NCBI RefSeq assembly: GCF_026745355.1
Contig: NC_079202.1
Coordinates: 3,834,692-3,898,691 of the forward strand
DNA from: Beta vulgaris subsp. vulgaris
Taxonomy: Eukaryota > Streptophyta > Magnoliopsida > Caryophyllales > Amaranthaceae
DNA: 64,000 bases
Direction: 5' to 3'
Shown here: one piece after another, positions 11,478 to 21,979 of the stretch
Numbering within the stretch: the first letter of the stretch is position 1
How the letters are laid out: each line of letters starts with the position of its first letter
Position numbers and translations under genes: made by a program
Notes under the pieces: model-generated
Told to the model about the DNA's origin: nothing
Seen by the model: the letters and a program-made list of their open reading frames with translations, nothing else
Databases searched by the model: none

Positions 11478-14470
11478 TAGTAGAATAAATACTTATTGCT
11501 GCAGTCATTAAGTGGCCTATTGCGACAGTTTTAGTTGCGCAACAATTAAGGACGTAGGAATAGGTAATTAATATATTGCTGCGGTTTTTAACCGCATCAA
11601 TATTTTAACATATTGCTGCGGTTTTTTTTTTTGAAAGGTATTGCTGCGGTTTCTAGCGAAAACCACAACAATATATTTATTTTATATTAACAAAGTTTAG
11701 TATATTGTTGCGGTTTCTAGGACAAATCGCAACAATATACTCTATTTTACAATATAAATAATAAGCATATTATTGCAGTTTTTAGTCAAAACCGCAGCAA
11801 TAGGTAGTGAAGTAGGTCAATTTTTTTTTTTTTTTTTTTTTTTGCATTTTATCATTAAATTCGAAAGATGGACAAAATTTAGTAAAATAGCAAAAAATCA
11901 TAAACTCTCAACAAAATCTATGTACAAAACATAAAAAAGAAAGAAAAGCTTAACATTACAAAAAAATGAAGAGACAAACTTACCATTACATCAAAAAAGC
12001 TTAACATTGATTCTAATACATTAACAAAAAATTAAAGAAAAACCCTTAACATTACATTAGACAAACTTAGCATAAACAATCAAAACTAAAAGATGTAAAG
12101 TTTTCCTCATTTTCATCTGCTTTCCCGTCATCCAAAACCTTCATCAACTTCTTAAAAAAAGAAAACAGCTCCCATGAGGTCGAACCAAAAAAAACACAAA
12201 AACATTAATGTTAGTTAACAACTCACTACTGAATAATTGAAAAACGAAAAAAATACAAACGTTCAGATTTGACAAACTAGAAAAACGAAAAAATAAAACA
12301 ATCTAAACAATTATAAAACGAATAAAAAGCACATCTGACAAACGAAATGAAGAAAAGGACGAGAAAAGAAAAACAAAAAAAACAGATCTGAAATAATAAA
12401 AAAAACGAAAAAAATAAACAAATTTGAAACAATTTAAAAAACGAAAAAAAAAATTGAAACAAAAGAAATGAAGAAAAAACGAGAAAAGAAAAATAGATCT
12501 AAAATAATCAAAAAAACGAAAAAATAAACCAACTGAAACATCGAAAAACGAAAAAAAAATGATAAAAGGAAAAAAAATGATAAAAAGAAAAACGAAAAAA
12601 TAGAAAAACGAAAAAAAAAACAATAAAATGAAATCGGGAACAAACGCAATTTTCTCTCAAAAAAAATGATAACTCCGCTGCCATTCCCACCTTTTGCCGC
12701 GCGCTCCCCGCGAAATCGACCTCAAAAAGAGGAACAACAATAACATCACTGCTGTAGAACCAAAAGATGAGTGTGGCAGGTTGAGCGTAGAGAGAAAATC
12801 GCGAGAGGAGAGGAGGGATGAGTGTGAGAAAATGGCGAGAGGAGAGAGAAAGTGAGGAGTGTGAGATGGCGAGAGGATTGAGGAGTGTGAGATGGCGAGA
12901 GGATAGGAGTGAGGAGTGTTGTTTCACTATTTTTATAATGACAAATAATTAACTTTGTTTAATTTAGTTTCTTTTTCATTTGTTTGTTATTAGTTTTATT
13001 CTATGTTATTAGATTTAGTCGTTTTTGTTTTCGCTTAGTTTATAATCTAGATTTATTCTTTTTAGTTTATTGTCTTTTAGATATCACAAATAATACGTTA
13101 AATAACTTATGGAGAATTAATTAGGAGATTAATCAAAAATTAAGTTGTTAAACTTTATTTGTGTTTGTGACAAACCGTTTATATTATGGTTGTAAAAATT
13201 GTTATATTTTGTGATTCCATAATATTCTGTGAAGTTAGTTTGTGCGCAGCTTTTTGTATAGAATTCTTGAAGAAGAGCCGTCAAAAACTAACCTAATAAG
13301 CGCCTAATGTGGATGAGTTGAGGTAGTTCCTAGATTTTAGGAACCACAACAACCCACCTACTTACAAGGCGTGGGATAATGGATACGTGTGTGTTAGTGG
13401 CTGAAGTTGTGGAAACTAACCGCCTAACTCCCAACGGTAACTTGCAACGGATAGATCATGGAAGGAGTGTGGCTCAATACAAGCTCCATTATGATTGTGG
13501 AGAAGATCGTGGAGAAGATCATGGGAAGATTGTCTTCTACAAATAGTTTTGTGTAACAATCTTTTAATGTATGCTTTCAGAATTTTAAGTGTAATATCTT
13601 AGTGAAAGTGTATTCGATTTTACTCTTCTTTCATTATTACTTAGTATATTATAGATTGGGTTGAGTGAATCTAAATCTGCAATCATTTTGAGAGAAAAAG
13701 AGAAAGAGAAAGAGAAGAGAGAAAGAGAAAAGACTTCGAGCGAAGTCAAGAGAGAAAGTCAACTGTTCAGGGGGAACAAGTTGACTGGGAACCAGTTCCT
13801 AGAGGAACATAGTAGGTCCGAGTTTAGGTTGTACAAAAGTGAGTCTTTTGGCCTAAAGTTATTAAAGAGAATTGAGTCAAAAATCCCTCGTGGTCAAGGT
13901 TTTTCTTCCTATTGGGCCTAGGAAGTTTTCCTTGTAAAAATCTCGTGTTCTTATTTCTTTCTTGTTTATGCATTTATCTCTTTCTTAGTCAATCATTCTT
14001 TTATTTCCGCAAAAAGTTAGAAAATCTCCCCAACTACAATTCACCCCCCCCCTCTTGTAGTTGCTTAAGTGTTTGTACTAGACTAACAAGGAGTGTGAGA
14101 GGTTGAGAGGAGAGAGCAATGTCGAAATGAGAGGATGAGAGTGATAAATAGTGAGGGAGCAAGAACCCTAATAACTGCCACGCGTGAATAATCTATTGCT
14201 GTGGTTTTTTAAAAACCGCAGCAATAGGTTCAAATATTATTAAAAAATATTATTTTAATATATTGCTGCGATTTTTGCCAGAAATCGCAGTAATATGTTT
14301 GGTCAAATAGTCAAAAAAAATTTCAAAAAATTTCCGTTGTTACCATATTGCTGCGGTTTTTCGGCTGAAACCGCAGCAATATGATTATTTTATATTTTTG
14401 CTTTTCTTTTTACGTGATATATTGTTGCGAATGGGTAAAACCGGAACAATAAGCAAAAATTCTGCTAGTG
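11475..14470. mobile_element. Non-autonomous CACTA (En/Spm) DNA transposon, AGT target-site duplication
   Basis: The ends are CACTAGTAGAAT at 11475 and, read inverted, CACTAGCAGAAT at 14470. A 3-bp AGT duplication flanks them (11472-11474 and 14471-14473), as expected for the CACTA superfamily. Both subterminal zones are packed with copies of TATTGCTGCGGTTTTT and its inverse AAAACCGCAGCAATA. There is no transposase frame: the interior is an A-rich AAACGAAAAA tract (about 12230-12660), a purine-rich GAGGAGTGTGAGATGGCGAG repeat (about 12830-12916) and a nested solo LTR. It depends on a transposase from elsewhere. Its insertion splits the Copia RT between the pieces at 14701-14465 and 11477. Confidence 0.92.
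12917..14088. mobile_element. Solo LTR nested in the CACTA element, AGGAG target-site duplication
   Basis: TGTTGTTTCAC at 12917 and GACTAACA ending at 14088 give TG...CA termini with inverted TGTT/AACA. A perfect 5-bp AGGAG duplication lies on each side (12912-12916 and 14089-14093). No second LTR, primer-binding site or coding region is present, so it is a solo LTR of about 1.17 kb left by recombination between LTRs. The C-rich run shortly before the end (CACCCCCCCCCTCTTG) is common near the 3' end of some plant Copia LTRs, so a Copia/Sirevirus-like source is possible but unproven. The short frames in it (for example 13661-13921) are not supported as genes. Confidence 0.85.
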
Positions 14471-14998
14471 AGTGTCAAAGTAATCTAGTTCTTTCCTCTG
14501 AGTGAAGCCCCTATTGACAACCCTAGCTTTAAACCTCTCAATAGTCCCACCAGGTCTCAACTTCTTTTTAAAGATCCATTTACTATCTATGGTCTTTGAT
14601 CCCTTAGGTAAGTCAGTTAACTCCCAAGTAGAGTTAGACACTATGGAATCTAACTCGCTCTTAATGGCCTCTTTCCAAAAACTAGCATCCACAGATCTCA
14701 TTGCCTCTCAAAGGTCTTTGGGTCCTCTTCTATCATGAAAGCATAAACTAGTTCATCACTCAACAAGTCAACACAAGAACTTTCAAAGAAAAGCAGTAAC
14801 AAAATCAGAACCAAAGTCTTTTGCTACTCTAGGTCTTTTACTTCTCCTAGGCTCATCTACAACAGAAGAACTACTATCATGCATGTCAACTGAAGTACTA
14901 CTCAAAGTCAAATCAGCAGGAATATCACTAGCAGGTAGAACAACATCATGTGTAGAACAAGTAGATAAATCAACAGCAGGAGAAGAACAAGAAGACAC
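14465..14998 (-). pseudogene. Copia reverse transcriptase N-terminal fragment and linker
   Basis: The minus-strand frame 14701-14465 reads SFWKEAIKSELDSIVSNSTW, WELTDLPKGSKTIDSKWIFK and ERFKARVVNRGFTQRKELDY, the start of the Copia RT domain. It stops at the CACTA boundary and resumes in the frame at 11477. Upstream, 14998-14783 (PRRSKRPRVAKDFGSDFVTA) is the usual integrase-RT linker with a basic Arg/Lys patch. A shift or small deletion separates the two. The VVNRGFTQ stretch normally reads VAKGFTQ. Confidence 0.85.
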
Positions 14999-15035
14999 AT
15001 ATGCAATATCACCCTTTTTTCAAAGGAAAAACATG

Positions 15036-15797
15036 TTAAAAAAACTCAGCATCTCTGTATTCACAAATAGACCTATCACTCAAAGTCATGAATCTATAAG
15101 CAGCATGAGCATAGCCAATAAACACATCATCAAAAGTCTCGGGTCCAATGTTTGACTTCTTATAGTCAGGAAGCCGAACTTTAGCTAGACACTCCCACAC
15201 TCTAAGGGAACTCAAGTTCGGAGGATATCCCTTCCATAGTTCATAAGAGGTCTTATCTAACTTTCTGTAAGGTACTCGGTTAAGAACATGACAAGCTGAA
15301 AGAACAGCTTCCCCCAACATTTCATCAGGCAACCCATAACTTACAAGCATATCATTCATCATATTTTTCAAGGACCTATTTTTTCGTTCAGCTATACCAT
15401 TTTGTTGAGGTACATAGGGAGCACTAAGTTCATGAATGATACCCAATTTTTCACAATGGTCATTCAAAGAGAAGTGCTCATACTCTCTACCCCATCAGAC
15501 CTAACCCTCTTGATTTTCCTATCAAGTTGGTTTTCTACCTCGGCCTTATACTTTATAAAACTTCTCTGCCTCACTTTTGGCTTTAAGAAGGTATAACTTA
15601 GTGAACCTCAAGTAATCATCAACAAAGGAAATGTACCAAAATTTTTCTCCTCTACTTCTAGTGTTATGAAAATCAACTAAGTCCGTATGAACCAATTCTA
15701 GAAGTTGGGTGGTCCTTTGAGTCATGGTTTTGCAAGGTTTCTTAGTAAATTTTGCTTCAACACAAACTGGACACTTAGAAAAATCTGTTGAGGACAT
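15036..15797 (-). pseudogene. Copia integrase, split by a frameshift
   Basis: The frame 15797-15546 gives the zinc-finger end (KCPVCVEAKFTKKPCKTMTQ) and the first catalytic aspartate in LVHTDLVDFHN, then WYISFVDDYLRFTKLYLLKA. The frame 15467-15036 gives HELSAPYVPQQNGIAERKNR with the catalytic glutamate, then MNDMLVSYGLP, ACHVLNRVPYRKLDKTSYEL and the SLRVWECLAKVRLPD and VFIGYA tail. The second catalytic aspartate (normally in an IRSDNG-type motif) falls in the broken stretch 15468-15545, where only GVESMST-type residues can be pieced together. The enzyme would be inactive. Confidence 0.88.
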
Positions 15798-16840
15798 ATT
15801 AAGATTAAAGCTAAGGTCCTTAGTCTTTTGATAGAAGCAACATTCACATGTCCTAATCTACCATGCCATAAATTTAAAGACTTAGCAATATAAGCAGAAC
15901 CACAAACAGTTTTATTAATACCAGGAACAACAGAAGAAGCAACATTCAAAATAAATAAACCCCTACTTAAATACCCTTTCCCCACAAATTCCCCACCACG
16001 AGTCATCACCACCTTGTCAGCCTCAAAAACAATTTTCAAACCAGCTTTGTTTAACAAGGCACCAGACACTAGGTTGCGACGCATCGTAGGAACATACAAG
16101 ACATTTGAAAGGGAGATGGTTTTTCCAGAGGTAAGTTTTAGAGTGACCTTTCCTTGTCCAAGCACTCCAGCAGTTGTCGCATTGCCCATGTAGACACACT
16201 CACCTTTCGTAGCATCCTGAAAGTCATGGAGCAGCTCGTTTGAACAGAAATGCCTTGAAGCCCCGGTGTCCATAATCCAATCAGAATTGTTCTCGATCAG
16301 GTTTGCTTCAACAACCACAACAGTAACAATATCATCAGATTCAGCAAGGTTCGCCTGAGGTGTTTCCTTTTGGACATACCCTTGGCATTGAGGACATTTA
16401 TAAGCCTTATGATCAGGCTTGCTGTATACATAGCAAAGAACAATCCTCTTTTGAATCTTACCATTCGGTTTGTTGAATTTTCCTTGCTTCTTACCTTTAT
16501 TGATGACCTTCTTACCTTTACCCTTAAACTTATCAGATTCTGATGAAACAGCAGCAGATTCCACCAGATTAGCTTTGGTAACATTAACAAGAACATAGTC
16601 CTGATTGTCCTTGATGTGGTTTGCCTCTTCAATCCTCATATGACTGATTAGTTCTTGTAGAGACAGGAACTCTTTACTATGCTTAAGATTGTTAAGGAAC
16701 TCCCTCCAGAAAGGAGGAAATTTTTCCAGCAATACATTAACCTGAAAAACTTCAAAAAAATTCATATCTTCATTTAAAACATCAACACACAGATTTTCGT
16801 AGACATGAACTTGGTCCATGACAGGTTTGTCATCAAGCAT
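15722..16840 (-). pseudogene. Copia gag C-terminal half, protease and GAG-pre-integrase domain
   Basis: The 372-codon minus-strand frame starts inside gag (LLEKFPPFWREFLNNLKHSK and LQELISHMRIEEANH). It continues through a lysine-rich nucleocapsid (KGKGKKVINKGKKQGKFNKP) to a degenerate zinc knuckle, CYVYSKPDHKAYKC, where the second Cys is Tyr and the glycine before His is Asp. The protease active site is intact as WIMDTGASRHFCS. Then come VLYVPTMRRNLVSG and LWHGRLGHVN, the GAG-pre-integrase hallmark. After that the frame leaves the integrase reading (LRTLALILICPQQ), overlapping the true integrase frame that starts at 15797. The gag N-terminus is missing together with the primer-binding site. 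Confidence 0.88.
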
Positions 16841-17049
16841 CTAGAAAGCCAACCACTTTCCTACAACATATTTTTATTTCCCCAGCATCATCATCCCCAT
16901 ATTTTTTCTCAAGGGCCTCCTAAATCAGTTTAGATGACTTATACACCATGAATAAATCAAACAGATTATTTCTCATCAGATTAAGGAGATGGAAACGAAC
17001 AGTTTTATTATCTTTTTCATATTTTAAAATTTGGTCCTTATTCTAAAAC

Positions 17050-17516
17050 TGCCCGAGGTTAACACAGCCTAAAACTGCCACCACTAGCAGTGTAGACTTG
17101 GAGAATAGCACGAACCCAGGAAGAGAAGAGAATAGGGAAGCACTAGTTTTATAGGAGAAAATCAGGCTAAAAAACGGAAGGCAGTAAATAGGGAGGAAAT
17201 TATGGGATTGACATTAATCATCTAACGGTCAAAACATTACAAATCTTCATCAGTCACACACGCGCTCAGCCCGAGTCCAAAAAGTTAGTTAAGTTAAGTT
17301 TATTCCTCAAAGCCCATGGCCCATGGCCCGGGCGGCACGCGCGCGTGATAGCAAGCCTAAACCAAACATGACATGCAACCACAAAAGCATCTCAAGTACC
17401 AACTCAATAATGGGAATTAGGGAGGGAATATAAAAACAAGGAAGTATTCCCTCCCACAAGCAATGTGGGATATTTCAATAAAAGAAGTTAAGGCTTTTCA
17501 AGCCTTGGTTCCAACA
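17050..17516 (-). repeat. 5' LTR of the Copia element, truncated
   Basis: It matches the 3' LTR from the AGGTTAACACAG stretch to the terminal CCAACA, with small indels (for example GTCGCGCGCGC shortened, and an added GGGAATTAGGGAGG near 17412). The internal end is missing: sequence upstream of about 17050 is gag-side DNA with no LTR match and no primer-binding site complementary to initiator tRNA-Met. Confidence 0.8.
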
Positions 17517-17543
17517 TTTATGATTTTTTTTGTTGTATCTGTC

Positions 17544-18035
17544 TCTATTATATAAGGGAAGGGGGAAGCTATGGCGTCCCCAAATGAAGAGACTGTTTTA
17601 CCCCCCTTGCCTTTCTAAATTACAAATTCACTTACAAATCAAAGGGGGCGTTCAAACAAAATTACCGAAAATAACATTATAACAATCACTCACAAGTCAA
17701 CTAAAATAATCATAAAATTGCATAATTTACGTTATACAAATCACTCAAATCAGGAAACTTTACAAAAACTAAAAAGATTCACTTACAAACTACAACCAAT
17801 ACACTACAACGTCAATACATACTCACAAACACATTCGCAAAAATTTGACTTGAAATCGAAGTGTCAACTTTCTTCACAATCTATGAAGTAGTGCACTTAA
17901 TTCAAAAATCAACTAAAGAATTATAATATTAGAAATCATAAATAAATTCAATAAAATTTATGTTTTGGTCATCAATAAATCGAATTTTTGTCTCGAAAAA
18001 ATATCCAAGCACGCATCGCATGCAAAAAATGCTAG
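17544..18035. mobile_element. Possible short Helitron-like element
   Basis: The segment begins near TCTATTATATAAGGGAAGG and ends in CTAG followed by T (18032-18036), preceded by a GCACGCATCGCATGC stretch that can fold. TC start and CTAG|T end with a nearby hairpin are Helitron features. The exact 5' end is uncertain because the base before it is not the expected A. No Rep/helicase frame is present. Confidence 0.35.
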
Positions 18036-18037
18036 TA

Positions 18038-18304
18038 TCTATACAAATATATTAAAAGGCGTGCATAAACAAGAAACTGTGCCACGTGGCGCTCTCCCTA
18101 GAGAGTTTTAGTTTATGAAATCCATGTACGATAAATTTTTTTAGAAATTGCGTAGTATAGGGTTTGATCCCGAGACCTGATCAAGTACATATACTAAAGT
18201 CTTAAGCACTAGACTAAGTTGTATTTAGTGTTATTATCATAAAATATTATATTAATAAATGAAATTTTTTCTTATCCGAAGCATAGCTCGGGCCTAAAAA
18301 CTAG
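18038..18304 (+). mobile_element. Helitron-like non-autonomous repeat, copy 1
   Basis: It starts TCTATACAAATATATTAAAA after an A and ends ACTAG before a T, with the hairpin CCGAAGCATAGCTCGG about 10 bases before the end. These are Helitron terminal signals, and there is no target-site duplication. Related copies lie at 18303, 44093 and 61986, all with GTGGCGCTCT near the start and AGTTGTATTTAGTGTTA in the 3' half. At about 267 bp it cannot code for a helicase. The family assignment is from termini only. Confidence 0.6.
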
Positions 18305-18570
18305 TAAATATATTAAAAGGCGTTTCTAAACAAAGTGCCATGTGGCGCTCTTGCTAAGGGAGTTTTAGTTCATGTAAGCATCTAATCAATGTACAATAAA
18401 AAAAAAATCAGAAATCGCAGTGCATTAGTTTTGATCCCATGATCTCAAGTTCCTATAGTAAAGTTCTAACCACTTGACCAAGTTGTATTTTGTGTTACCA
18501 TTTTAATGTACAATATTAATAAATGAAAATCTTCCTTACTCGAGGCATGGTCCGAACCTAATAACTAATT
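18303..18570 (+). mobile_element. Helitron-like repeat, copy 2, directly abutting copy 1
   Basis: The sequence AGTAAATATATTAAAAGGCG directly follows the CTAG end of copy 1, so the two sit head to tail. It shares the GTGGCGCTC, GGAGTTTTAGTTCATG and AGTTGTATTTTGTGTTA blocks with copy 1 and ends CCTAATAACTAAT. Its start is altered relative to the other copies and the last bases read CTAAT, so the end signal is degraded. Confidence 0.55.
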
Positions 18571-19791
18571 TATATATTACAATGTGTTTAATTAAGTAGA
18601 TCAGAATATATTGTCCATGAAGACATGTATTATTTTGCATAATTAGTATTGAAGTTTGTGTTGTTCCAAGCAATCAATTTGGTTTGTATTATCTTGCACA
18701 TACATATCAAATAAAATTTGTATTATTATAACCAGTCTTCCTAATTAACAGTAATCGTGAAAACAATAATATCAATAAGATTTTCAAACATAGACATGTA
18801 CTTATTCGATCAAGAAATTATCTCATCTTATCTAACATTATTTTTTGGACTGGGATATAATATTTTTTCTAATCTAATTATATTTCAGAATCAACTACAA
18901 AATCATGAATAAGGTGAATCAAACATACTTTAAGGGTGTGTTTTCTTCACCTGAAGACCTGAATCGACCCAATTATCTCTTAAAATTATAATTTTGAAGT
19001 GAAAATGACGCATGCTAAGTCTAGATGAGGGTTAATAAATTATGAGAAATGATAATAAAGATCAAAACATGATTCAATAAACTAAATATGTTAGATACTT
19101 TCTAATTAATTTTTAATTAAATATTTTAGATACTTTCTAATTAATAAATTCAAGGTATAAAGAATATGCTCCTATCACTAGTACCCAAAATGGAAATAAC
19201 ATAAAGAATGAGTGACATGATATCATACGTAAACAATGACATATAAGCTGTCATTCACTCATCAGTCATCAGTTCGTCACATATGAACTGTAGTTTGAGG
19301 AAAACTATGCTCTCAATCAGTTGATGACTCATGCTAAAGTCCCTTCAAAAAGATAAAGATAAAAAAAAGAACTCATTTAGAGAGAGAGATATGAATTGGC
19401 GGATCTGCTCGGAACGTTTGAGAATGATGAATGCACAATGTCTCTTTGAGACTTTGACAACTACACGGGCAACATAGCCTCACCCCTCACCCCTCAGTCA
19501 CACCTGAATAAAAAGCATACAACCAATTATACTTAAGTTGAGGTGGGTAGTGGCATCACTCCCCATTTTATATTCCCGAAGTTTAGAGATTCGTATGAGA
19601 ATTCTCCTTATTCCTCCCTCAAGTGAGTCCCCTTCATGTCCTTAAAAAAAAGTATACTACAAATTTATGATACTGAAAGTAAACATTGTTTATAATGCAA
19701 CTTCCATTACTACTAACAAAGAAATCCACATCCTTAACTTTGACAATTATTACAGATACTTGATTATAAAGAATAATTGACGTAACTAGTA
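18571..19791. other. AT-rich intergenic DNA, no gene
   Basis: No frame of interest and no clear repeat boundary. A short direct repeat, TAGATACTTTCTAATTAAT, occurs twice at about 19090-19145. Confidence 0.35.
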
Positions 19792-19882
19792 CTCCCTCTA
19801 TTTACGAAAATTTTTCCTACTTTGACCAATTTTCTCTCATAAAATAAATCCAAATATGAACAACAAAAGAAAACGAAGGGAG
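19792..19882. mobile_element. Stowaway-type MITE, about 91 bp
   Basis: Ends CTCCCTCTATTTACG and AAACGAAGGGAG, flanked by TA on both sides (19790-19791 and 19883-19884). CTCCCTC...GAGGGAG ends with a TA duplication define Stowaway/Tc1-mariner-type MITEs in plants. This copy is short and its 3' end is one base different. Confidence 0.6.
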
Positions 19883-20009
19883 TATTTTATCTCGTACAAT
19901 GTTTGTATCCGAAACAAAGTTAATATTTGAGGAAAGAGATGTAAACAAAATTAAAGCTGATAATGATAGTATGTCTATTGGGGTTGTTTATATGATTTTT
20001 TCACCAAAT

Positions 20010-20715
20010 ACCCCTGACAAAAAAAATTTATTCACCAAATACCCCAACTTTTTTCAAAGTTCACCATATACCCACTGCCAACCCCCCCTCCCCCACTCCG
20101 GCGCCAGCAACCTTACCCCCTATCTTCACCATTCCCCATTCCCTCACCATCAGCGTTGGCGCTGGCTAGAACAACAAAAAAACAGTCTAGTGTGGTTTCG
20201 AGGGTGGGTTTGAGGGTTTGGGGGGGTATCTGGGTGGGGGAAGGGGAGCGGGAGGGGGTCGACTCACGATGGGAGACAGGGAAGGGGGACATTTTCGATT
20301 GGGGGAAAGGGTGGAGGGGGTGGTGTCGGACTGGGATGGGGGAATCGAGAATGGGAAAAGGGAGGGTAGGGTGGGGGGAAAGGGAGGGCTAGGGTGAGGG
20401 GAAAGGGAGAGGGTGGGGTCGCCAGGGGTGCTGCTGTTCTGGTCGGCGAAAGGAGGGGGTAGGGTTGCCGGCGCCAGAGTGGGTGAAGGTCGCCTGCTGT
20501 TGATCGCCGACTGGGGGAAGGGTGTTGGCAGTGAGTGGGGGAATGGAAGGAGAGAGAAAATTGGGAAGAATGAGACGGAAAACCTAATAGCGTTACGAAT
20601 CTGTCCATAATAAGGGTATCTTGAGCCCAAACACAAACCTCAAGAATATCTGAGGAATTCCCCAAATGTGGGGGATTTGGGAATTACCGAAACCTCAGGA
20701 ATACCTGAGAAAATT
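20010..20715. mobile_element. GC-rich repeat with CACCAAATACCCC ends, possible MULE-type non-autonomous element
   Basis: The left side carries TTCACCAAATACCCC twice (about 19999 and 20030). The right side carries the inverse idea (GGAATACCTGAG and GGGGGATTTGGGAATT at about 20670-20710). Between them is a strongly purine-biased G-rich block (20215-20560). Its opposite strand opens long proline/serine frames, which I take as compositional artefacts. The layout resembles the better-defined element at 53842-55018, but I could not find a clean target duplication here. Confidence 0.35.
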
Positions 20716-20843
20716 TGCCATATATCAATAATAAAGTTATTTTAATAGCACATTCACAAACTTAAGCCTCATCTCATGTCACATTTCTAACGTACCTCAA
20801 GGCATCACTTTTTTGACTTCTACCTCACTCAATATTCTATATA

Positions 20844-21046
20844 CTTCCTCCGTTTAATATTACTCGCTACACTTCTCAATTCACAGACTTCAAAGCAATT
20901 TTTGGAGAAGAAGGAGGTAGAGACAAAAAAAAGACAGAGACCCGTATGAGAGGAGAGAGATAGAGAGAGTTTATTGCCCAAAAAGAAAGTGTAGCAAGTA
21001 ATGCAATACAACGGAAAGTGTAGCGATTATTATGAAACGGAGGAAG
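20844..21046. mobile_element. Stowaway-type MITE, 203 bp
   Basis: CTTCCTCCGTTTAATATTAC at the left and AAACGGAGGAAG at the right form terminal inverted repeats. Inside them TCGCTACACTT pairs with AAGTGTAGCGA. TA (within TATA) flanks both ends. No coding capacity. Confidence 0.85.
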
Positions 21047-21289
21047 TATATTGTTTTAATCCTTAATCTATAAGAGTACTCCCATCAGTTGTCTTTCTTG
21101 TGGGTTATGAGGAGAGTGAGTATAAAAGTAATATTAGTTTATTAGGAGAGGGAAAAAATTTGGTCAAAAAAATGATACCCAACTCTTCATAATAGACCAA
21201 GAAAAAGAGGAGCAAAGAAGGAATTGGAGGAGATAGAAAAATATGACAGGGTAGATATAAGAGTGAGGGAGTAATAGAATAATTGATGA

Positions 21290-21979
21290 CCACAAACTAT
21301 AAGGCAACCATTGATTGTTCTCTAACACAATTATGTCACTTGATAATTTTTTAAGAAACATAAAAAAGAACTAAGTGATTGTTAACTCTAAGCAAAATTT
21401 GGGTCATAATCAAATAAATTTCAATTCCTAACAAATTTCTAAATCCAACGAAGAAAATATTATAAATAAAAGTATTAATCTAGAGAAGAGAAGAAAAAGG
21501 AGTTTTCAAAAGTGTGTATATTGTATGTGAATGCCTTAGACTTTGTTCTTTTTGGGCTCTACTAAACTAATTTGAATTAAACTAAAATTATGAGAGAAAA
21601 CTAATTAAATTGAACTGAAATGAATTTGTGCCACAAATTATAGGACAACCATTGGTTGTACTCTAACACAATTATGTCACTTGATAATTTTTTAAGAAAC
21701 AAAAAAAAAAAAAAAACTAAGTGATTCTTAACTCTAAGCAAAATTTGGGTCATAATCAAATAAATTTCAATTCCTAACAAATTTCTAAATCCAACAAAGA
21801 AAATATTATAAATAAAAGTATTAATCTATTGAAGAGAAGAAAAAGGAGCTTTCAAAAATGTGTATATTATGTGTGAATGTCTTAAACTTTGTTCTTTTTG
21901 GGTTCAACTAAACTAATTTGAATTAAACTAAAATTATGAGAGAAAACTAACTAGATTGAACTGAAATGAATTTGTGCCC
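21290..21979. repeat. Tandem duplication, two copies of about 341 bp
   Basis: The unit starting CCACAAACTATAAGGCAACC at 21290 restarts as CCACAAATTATAGGACAACC at 21631. The copies agree through TCTAACACAATTATGTCACT, ATTATAAATAAAAGTATTAA, AAAGGAG and ACTGAAATGAATTTGTGCC. They differ by scattered substitutions and a longer A run in the second copy. There is no coding frame and the function is unknown. Confidence 0.85.

Larger units (their letters stand above)
9016..17521 (-). mobile_element. Copia LTR retrotransposon on the minus strand, TTTAT target-site duplication
   Basis: A 5-bp TTTAT duplication flanks the element (9016-9020 and 17517-17521). The insert spans 9021-17516 and has TG...CA ends (TGTTAGG and CCAACA). 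Gag, protease, integrase, reverse transcriptase and RNase H fragments occur in Copia order reading down the minus strand. The full 3' LTR is 9021-9646, preceded in element orientation by a purine-rich tract (GTGGGGGAT at about 9647-9655). The 5' LTR is incomplete (about 17050-17516): about 160 bases of its end, the primer-binding site and the start of gag are missing. A CACTA element interrupts the reverse-transcriptase region at 11475-14470. The copy is dead, with several frameshifts. Confidence 0.9.

Noticed and set aside
12277..12927. Overlapping phenylalanine-rich minus-strand frames
   Set aside because: They are the complement of an A-rich AAACGAAAAA tract inside the CACTA element; all frames are open for compositional reasons and no domain is present.
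13661..13921. 86-codon frame rich in Lys/Glu (repeated KEKEKE)
   Set aside because: It lies inside the solo LTR and comes from an AGAAAGAG purine repeat.
20156..20665. Proline/serine-rich and glycine-rich frames on both strands
   Set aside because: They arise from the strand-asymmetric G-rich block; simultaneous open frames on both strands and low complexity argue against a protein.
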